Source of the DNA: Pyricularia pennisetigena
Lineage: Eukaryota > Ascomycota > Sordariomycetes > Magnaporthales > Pyriculariaceae
Direction: 5' to 3'
DNA length: 64,000 bases
NCBI RefSeq assembly: GCF_004337985.1
Contig: NC_043742.1
Location: 3,830,176-3,894,175, forward strand
In this document: positions 57,669-64,000 of the stretch, one piece after another
Position numbering within the stretch: position 1 is the first letter of the stretch
Layout of the letters: each line of letters begins with the position of its first letter
Translations under genes and position numbers: made by a program
The notes under the pieces: generated by a model
Database searches by the model: none
Told to the model about the DNA's origin: nothing
What the model saw: the letters and a program-made list of their open reading frames with translations, nothing else

Positions 57669-59860
57669 CTTGGCTAGTTGGAGCCGGACGGCTCGGCTCG
57701 TTGGAGAGACCCTCGGTCCAGTTGGCGGGTTGGGGTTGTGAAGTTCGGCCTGGGGCTTGGTTCGGCTTCGAGTGGTGTCGATCAAATTGATTTGGTCTTT
57801 CAAGGCTGACTTGACTGTCTTTGGAATTCAAGCGGTGGAAATTAAAAACAAAACAAAAAAAGTCAAAGCGTCTAGACTAGGTAGGTGACTGTTGAATAGA
57901 AAGGAATGATTAAGCAGTCAATACTGCTTTGCTTCTATCGAATAAACAAACAGTGAAAGAAAGCAAAGCTGGCAGCCAGTGCAGACGAGACTGTTTATGG
58001 AAATCGAGAAAAGTATCAACAACAAAACAACAAACCAATAGAGGGGGGAGGTGTGGGGGGTAGAAAACGCGCAGACGAGACGTAATTAATCTGGCATGTG
58101 TGCCCGGGGTAGATTGAGGAAGGGGAAAAGACGATCGGACTTCGGGTAAAACCTAGTCTAGACCAGACCAAAGCTGCTCGCTGCTCTCGCCATGTATAAA
58201 AAAAAAAAAGGTTTGGATGATGGTCGAAGAAACTGGTACTTTGAGGTAGGTACACAGCTATGACGAAACGAAAGGACACGGAACTTTGGCGAGTCGAACT
58301 GAGTGCGGCCGGAATTGGGGGCAACCTAGCGCGCTGACGGAGTCGCGTGCCCACCCTTTGGGCAAGCCCACGGGCAGCTGTCAATGCTGCATCAAGATCC
58401 GGTCTATTGTAGACTCAGCGCCATCGTAATGGTTGGATGGGTAAGCAAACGACTATAGCAGCTGCTTTGCCGCTACCAAGGAACATGATTTTTTTTGTTA
58501 CTTTTTAATTGTCAAGGAACGGCAGTTAGGAGTGATATCTTGCATAACATTCAACGTGGAATGGCTGATCGAAAGAGCGACGATCATCTGCTAAGCTTGC
58601 TAAGCAAACAGCCGTGACCGCAAAAAAGTAAAGTAACAGAAAATAGAAAGAGAACAAAGGCTTGAAAGGATACACGGTACGGAGAACCGGAAGCATGTCA
58701 CGGGGCCAAACAAAAAGAAAGGGGAAAAAAATCGGAGCGCCTGGCACCTGGCCAGTCAAAGTGGTTTTTTTGGTCAAGTGCAAACCATGATTCACAACAG
58801 AAACAACATCACACACCCGAATCGACGATTGAACAGAAGATCCGATTTGCGGCAAAACGCTGCGGAGCAGCAAACAACCAAGGCCCAGCTGACTTGGGGG
58901 TTTTCTCGTCCTTCCCCAGGTTAAACAAACAGCGCTGCAACGTGCCGAAAGCTGGGTGGGCTTTTTTTTTTTTGTTGGCGGGGCTGACCTCCTCATTGGC
59001 TGGGTGATGCGGATGGATCATCATTTAGCGCGTGGGGGTTAAATGGGAAAGTCCCTGTGGTCCGGGGCCTGGCCTGGCTGGGCAGCAGGGCAGGAGCTTC
59101 CAGCGATGGCACACGCATGAAGAATGGCGGTCATATGGGCGGCCTGGGAGGTCGAGCAGAGGCGAACGGACATTGGTTCTCCGTCGGCTCTCAAACAGCT
59201 ACAGTACGAGAAGCAGCGACTATTCGATCTTCTCTTTTGTTTTTCTTTCTTTTTTTTTTTTTCTTCTTCCTTTCGTTCTCGTTGTGCATATCAAATTGCC
59301 TCCACGTCCTCAAATCCACAGTTTTGCTTTCTGAACATAGCCTGTGAAAGTCTTCCAACGGAGAGTTTTGTCCGTCATCTAATGCAATCCACAAAACAGG
59401 CGGTCTGAACTCATTCATGAACCCCAATGTTTTCGGGATTAGATACCAAAAAAATCTCTGTATCTATTGGACGACCCAACAGGAATCGAGCCGGCCGAGG
59501 CTTTTCTGGCCTGCTGCTCTATTCATCTGTTGTGTATACCCGTCATCCCAAGATACTCGGTGCCGATTGTAGCCTGCAGGTGTCACCAGATCCTCATCCA
59601 GATACCTCGAACCCTCAACAAGGTGGGACAGTGCTTACATTTGACTTTTCAGATCAAAACGTAGCATGTCTGAAACGATGATTGTAGGATATTTCTAAAG
59701 TAAACATATCCCTTGTACCTTACGTAAACGCTAAAGAACTAACTAATCGTTAAAGACATACTATCCAAATACATTGACGTGGCGTGACGTGACGCATTCA
59801 TAACCCCCCCAAGGCGAACCGAATAGGGCACATACACACCGCATGATACATTCTAGCAAG
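57669..59860. other. Intergenic region
   Basis: A 2.2-kb region upstream of the lipase gene and downstream of the basic membrane protein gene. It includes the lipase promoter and several A- or T-runs (58199, 58967, 59250). No convincing gene or RNA was seen. Confidence 0.55.
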
Positions 59861-62065
59861 CTATGCCTGAACGGCAACCCGTTCCCTCTCCTCCTCCTTT
59901 TCTTTCTTCTTCTTGAACAATGACTTCAGCATGTTGTTCTTCTTTTCCTTTGGTCTGAGAACCGCTTCGAGCGTATTGTCCTCGTCCTTGTTGTACTCGA
60001 TGGTTTTGACCTCGGACTTGACGTCATGCCTCTTGGATCGCGATGACCTGTGGCTGCCGCTGCTCCGGTGACTGCCCGCCTCGCTCTGATCATCCCGGTC
60101 TTTGTCCCGGTGGTGATGCCTGTGGCTGCGGTGACTTCCTGCCTCGCTAGCCTCGTCACCATCCCGGTGTTTGTGGTGCCTCCTGCTCCGGCCGGACTCG
60201 GACGCTTCGTCGTCCTTGTCCTTGCTTCGACTGCTCTTCCTCTCGGGTGTGTCCTCATCGCGGTGCTTGCGGCTCTTGTGACTCTTGTGGGTCTTGACGG
60301 TCCGCCGGGACATGGCGTCGTCGTCTACCTTTAAGGTGGATCGCATCGCCTCAGGGCTGATGAGCTCCAAGTCGACGCTCTCGTCGTCGCCATACGCCGA
60401 GATGCCTCGTCGCCACGTCTCGATCGTACTGAGCTCCTCCTCCAGCACGAGCGCCTCGTCCATGCTTCCCGTCACCGTGCCACCCTCGGCGCCGCGCTGT
60501 GCATACATGCCGCCACTACCGTAGTAGTATCCAGGGCCACCACCGGCGCCGCTCATCATGTGCGGATCGGCCGGATTATATGGGTGCCCGGGGTAGGGAG
60601 CGAATTGCTGGGGATAAGCCTGCATCTCCGGGCCGGGAGCGCCCTCCATCTCGATCGGGGCCTCCAGCGCCGGTGCTGTGGGCTGCTGCATGCGTTTGAT
60701 GATCTTCCAGCCGCCAAACATGACAATCGTGACTCCGACAGCTGCACCCGCAGCAATTAAGAACTGTGGGCTTGCGAGAAGCGCCCAAATTGCAGGTGCG
60801 CCACCCTGCACCACGCTGAGGAACGCCGGGCTCATTTTGGAGAGCAGAGCACTCAACTCGGCCAGCGTCAGGGCGACTGCCGCGGCCGCCTCGGGGTTAC
60901 TCTGTAGTTTGGCAATTATGGTCGTCGCCGAGGACTGAAGGCACTGGGCCTCGACCAACATCGCCTCGATCCGCTGCATGAGCGACTTGGCCTCGGCTTC
61001 CTTGTCCGTGGACATGTGCTTGTCCAGGGCGGTCCTCGACTCGAGATCCGGCGGGATGTTGCCGTAGGCAAGGTTCATGTCGATCGACTTCTTCTTCTTC
61101 AGCTTGAGGTCCGTTTCCGAGGCAGGTCGCGGCAGCGATGGGGTGGCGGATGGCTGCTGCGCGGCCATGGCGTAGTATTCGGCCGCCTCGCCGACTGGCA
61201 TCGTGTTTGCATGAGCCAGGTTCGGCCGCGATACCATGGCAGTCTCCGCGTAAGGTTGGCGGTAGGCCTTGGGGGTAACAGTGGGTGCCGTGGATGACAC
61301 TTCCGAAAGAGTGCGTAGGTTGGAGGCCGTCAGCGGTGGGCGGGCCGACCTTGTGCCTTCCTGCTTGCTGGTACGACTGCTCCGATGAGTCCTGTGTGAT
61401 CGGTGGGACGAGGCGCGGCTTGCTGTGTCATCTAGTGATCTTCGCCGGCCTTCTGTGCCTTCGGCCGCCTCAATATGCCGGCGCTGATGTGGCGGCGGCG
61501 CATGGTGTTGCGGATACTCATAGATAGTTTGGGCCTCGTAGACGTGGTCGCCATACTGGGGATATCCGGGATAGTAGCCTGGCCCAGGCCCAGCTGCCAT
61601 AGCCGGGTTGCCGGCTACACCAGCCGGCGGACCCCGTGAGACGACATCGATGGTTTGCGCCCGCTTGATGCCCGGCACGGGCGCCTGAGGCTTGAGTGCA
61701 GCCTTTTTCTCCTGGTAGGCAACTTTGGCGTCCTTGAAAAGCCCAAATAGATGCTTACCCTGCACATTGTACCAAGTTGTGTCAGTGTATCGTTCTGCAA
61801 TAGAAACTTTATAGCTTGTGGCCGATAATTCAGCAGCGACCCGGGCGAAGCTGTCATCGCATTCCAATCTGTACTTTTGTTTTAAGCTTCTGCGGAGTGG
61901 TAGATCACTTGGACCTGGTTCCCCACCATCTTTGTCGACGGAATTTGGGGGGGGGGGGATCTCTTGGTAAGACAGAGGAGAGAGGGGGTAAAGCCAGCAA
62001 AAACTTACCGTGCTGATGATCTTCCCCGAATTATTGATGATTGTGACAGTCTCTGTAACCGGCAT
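59861..62065 (-). CDS. Basic, low-complexity single-membrane-span protein, unknown function
   Basis: Exon 1 is 62065-62009 (MPVTETVTIINNSGKIIST) and exon 2 is 61759-59861, together 651 residues. The 249-bp intron has GTAAGT and GTGCAG ends and a CTGAC branch site about 25 bp before the acceptor. Joining gives IIST-GKHLFGLFKDAKVAYQEKK, a start I recall from conserved fungal proteins of unknown role. A Pro/Tyr/Gly-rich and Ser/Arg-rich middle follows, then a helical part (MQRIEAMLVEAQ). One hydrophobic span follows (SPQFLIAAGAAVGVTIVMFGGW), then a long tail of His/Arg/Ser/Asp repeats (SEAGSHRSHRHHHRDKDRD type) and a lysine-rich end. It is probably tail-facing on an internal membrane; location unknown. 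The intron is open in frame, so retention would give 734 residues. Confidence 0.75.
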   Translation of the reverse strand: MPVTETVTIINNSGKIISTVSFCWLYPLSPLSYQEIPPPPNSVDKDGGEPGPSDLPLRRSLKQKYRLECDDSFARVAAELSATSYKVSIAERYTDTTWYNVQGKHLFGLFKDAKVAYQEKKAALKPQAPVPGIKRAQTIDVVSRGPPAGVAGNPAMAAGPGPGYYPGYPQYGDHVYEAQTIYEYPQHHAPPPHQRRHIEAAEGTEGRRRSLDDTASRASSHRSHRTHRSSRTSKQEGTRSARPPLTASNLRTLSEVSSTAPTVTPKAYRQPYAETAMVSRPNLAHANTMPVGEAAEYYAMAAQQPSATPSLPRPASETDLKLKKKKSIDMNLAYGNIPPDLESRTALDKHMSTDKEAEAKSLMQRIEAMLVEAQCLQSSATTIIAKLQSNPEAAAAVALTLAELSALLSKMSPAFLSVVQGGAPAIWALLASPQFLIAAGAAVGVTIVMFGGWKIIKRMQQPTAPALEAPIEMEGAPGPEMQAYPQQFAPYPGHPYNPADPHMMSGAGGGPGYYYGSGGMYAQRGAEGGTVTGSMDEALVLEEELSTIETWRRGISAYGDDESVDLELISPEAMRSTLKVDDDAMSRRTVKTHKSHKSRKHRDEDTPERKSSRSKDKDDEASESGRSRRHHKHRDGDEASEAGSHRSHRHHHRDKDRDDQSEAGSHRSSGSHRSSRSKRHDVKSEVKTIEYNKDEDNTLEAVLRPKEKKNNMLKSLFKKKKEKEEERERVAVQA
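61760..62008 (-). other. Phase-neutral open intron (possible retained intron)
   Basis: The intron is 249 bp, exactly 83 codons, with no in-frame stop. Its 3' half reads like normal protein (RLECDDSFARVAAELSATS), and it holds a G12 run at 61947-61958. Either it is a retained or alternative coding segment, or the gene has an unrecognised small exon here. Confidence 0.5.
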
Positions 62066-63645
62066 ATTGAACTGACTTGAAAGTGATTCAGGACCTCCTG
62101 GGATCCAACGACGATTCCGGCTCGTCTGGATACTTTTAAAAATGCGACGCAGTCAGAGCTTGGGGCGGCCTCTCTTTTTTTGCACTGTCTAGAGTCGGTG
62201 AGGGAGCCCACGTCAAGCTTGATAGGGGACCCCGCTGTGTCGCAAGCACATGCAAAATTTCGCTGCAGGGGTTCTCCGATTCAATCTGGATCTGGCCCTG
62301 CCCTGTCGCTGGCGTTTTTTTTCTTCTTCGTCGTTGTACTAGCAAAAGCACAACGTATATGGTAGCGTGGTACAAATCAAGATAGGCTAAAATAGGGTAG
62401 TAGTGTGTACTCCGTGAGGTGGTCAGGTAGGATGGGTAGCCTCAGTCTGGAAGCAACCAGGCTTGCCAACCCACAAACGAAACTGTCAAAGATTCAAAAG
62501 CAGGAGAAAAAGGGGACAAGAAATACAGCAAAAGGGTGGGATGTGACAACAAAGAGGAGGATTCCCCTGCTTTCTCTCTTGATCCAATCCAATCAATTTA
62601 ACAACCAAGGTCGAGCATCCAGTGCCGGCAACTTTCACGGGGCGACTGGCAATGATTGGTTCTCGGATTTGCCAGTCGTTAGGCGTCCTTGCAGAACAAC
62701 TGCTAATGTCCTGTCCGCGCGCAATGTGGGTGGGCTTGCCCAGACGCCCGGGACCCGCCTCCCGCTGCCTGACTTGTACCAACCACCTCTAAAGCCTCAG
62801 AAAAAAAGGTGTCCTCACCGCATCGAGCCCACCTCGACGTGTGCAACTACCTACTACCGGTAATACGTATAGTTCTCCATCGGTAGCCATTCCGGTCACA
62901 AGCTGGAGCTCCACCTTGATGCAGCACTAAGGAGACGAATCCGGCAAAGTCGGAACATTCTGGTCGACCTGGGAGAGAGACCTCACTGTCTCGCCTGTCA
63001 AGTTTCTCTCCGTCGCAGAGTCACCGTCTTTCATGCAGCGGAAAAGCAACAAAATCGTATCGCAGTACCTGAGTCCATTTCATCATCAACCTTGTCGCGG
63101 TGGCTTAATGCAGAGGTTGGGATTCTGCCAAGGTTGTCAAAAACCAGAACCCTTGAATTCAAACGGCTCCTGGGCTGCCACGATAGCAGTCTGACATCTG
63201 AGGCTGGGTTGTTGCTCGAGACCTTCCTTAATAAGCCGAGAACCCGTAGTAAAGCTCCGTCTTATAGGCCTGACTGCCATTCCCAAAGATGCAAGCACGT
63301 CGTCATTGGGTATTGACATTTATTCGTCATAAGCACTGAAGCCCAAACGAAGCCCAACTTCAACACGAACAAAAATAATTAAGACATCTCATGTTGGGAC
63401 CGCAAAACAAACTGCTCGAAGTTAATTTTCATCGGGGTTTTCCATCTACCTATCATGTCCCACGCATGTTTCTAGGAGTAATCTGTAATTTTGACAAACT
63501 GGTCTCATGAAGATCATACAAGTCTGCCAGTAGCTATGCGGACACGCTCATGCGTAATTATTGACCCCTCAAAAATGGCACTTGACAATATCTCCCGTGA
63601 ATTTTGGTACTTGTTTTGCATTCCGGTGGTGTTGTTGCTCGCCTT
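62066..63645. other. Intergenic region
   Basis: A region of about 1.6 kb between the 5' end of the basic membrane protein gene and the 3' end of the GMPPA-like gene. It contains the former's promoter. No gene was seen. Confidence 0.6.
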
Positions 63646-64000
63646 TTACATAATGACCTCGTTGGCCACATCCTTAAAAAAAGTAAATGTTCACTGTCAG
63701 CAAAAAGAACTGATTGCAGCTCAAAGAGGCCCATCGTGGAAAACTCACCCTCTTCAAATCTTTGAAAGGCAGGCACACGCAATTCTGCACGCGAACCTCG
63801 TCGCTGACTCCGCACTCCTTGCCCAAAATAGTAATAGCCTGGACCTTGACGCCCTGCTTGACAATACTTGTGGTGTGGCTTGTGGAAGGCGTAGGGGTAC
63901 CCTCAACACGAGCCCAGGCACCAACTCGGCTGCCCCAACCAATGATTGAGTACAGCACGCAAGCGTCGTGCTTGATTTCGGCGTCCTCCAACACGATCGA
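63646..64000 (-). CDS. Mannose-1-phosphate guanylyltransferase, GMPPA-like (3' part)
   Basis: The last two exons of a gene that continues beyond the window: 64000-63749 and 63672-63646, with a 76-bp intron (GTGAGT...TTTAAG). The visible 93 residues form the end of the left-handed beta-helix domain: CVLYSIIGWGSRVGAWARVEGTP, then VKVQAITILGKECGV and VQNCVCLPFKDLKR, ending DVANEVIM. This matches the C-terminus of GDP-mannose pyrophosphorylase alpha (GMPPA). The beta subunit makes GDP-mannose for glycosylation and cell-wall synthesis; the alpha subunit binds GDP-mannose and tunes the enzyme. The last exon encodes only eight residues before the TAA. Alpha rather than beta is inferred from the GWGS..G.WARVEGTP spacing. 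Confidence 0.85.

Overview
The window is nuclear DNA of a filamentous ascomycete (Pezizomycotina, most likely a Sordariomycete; genus not determinable by eye). The genes have short introns of about 70-120 bp with GTAAGT/GTGAGT-type donors and CAG/AAG-type acceptors. The families are typical of filamentous fungi: fungalysin, Gal80-like oxidoreductase, DUF3336-patatin lipase, GMC oxidoreductase. The transposon block looks mutated by repeat-induced point mutation (RIP).

The window has two compartments. From 1 to about 27,050 it is AT-rich, poor in CpA/TpG and rich in TpA, and holds only repeats and dead transposons. An unassigned AT-rich stretch (1-4082) carries a 347-bp tandem duplication and two short modular repeats. 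Next is a minus-strand Ty1/copia element with both LTRs (4083-10515), its gag-pol broken by a few stops and one frameshift. Then comes a plus-strand Ty3/gypsy chromovirus (10516-14125 continuing at 21796-25261), split by a second, complete copy of the same family (14126-21790). That copy is flanked by a 5-bp target duplication, gataa. Both gypsy copies carry about 2.5 kb of extra sequence between the chromodomain and the 3' LTR. It holds an antisense reading frame seen in both copies and a 120-bp tandem repeat (5 units against 4). The block ends with two tandem copies of the short repeat abutting a 5'-truncated 5S rRNA-like sequence at 26956-27050.

From about 27 kb to the end the sequence is ordinary gene space. 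It holds a GMC oxidoreductase (+), an MFS sugar transporter (-), a secreted fungalysin metalloprotease (-), a membrane-anchored fungal protein of unknown function (+), a Gal80-like Gfo/Idh/MocA protein (-), a secreted glycine-rich protein (+), a short-chain dehydrogenase (+), a patatin-type lipase (-), a basic single-membrane-span protein of unknown function (-), and the 3' end of a GMPPA-like mannose-1-phosphate guanylyltransferase gene (-) cut by the window edge. I resolved introns from splice signals and reading phase in all multi-exon genes. The genes do not form an evident pathway cluster. The sugar transporter and the Gal80-like protein could both relate to sugar use, but 12 kb and other genes lie between them.

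The most unusual material is in the transposon block: the antisense frame and repeat region of the gypsy family, a tRNA-like module with Pol III A and B boxes inside the copia LTRs, and the modular hairpin repeats fused to a 5S-like fragment at the compartment boundary. No homology search was possible. Family names rest on motifs and recalled family patterns.
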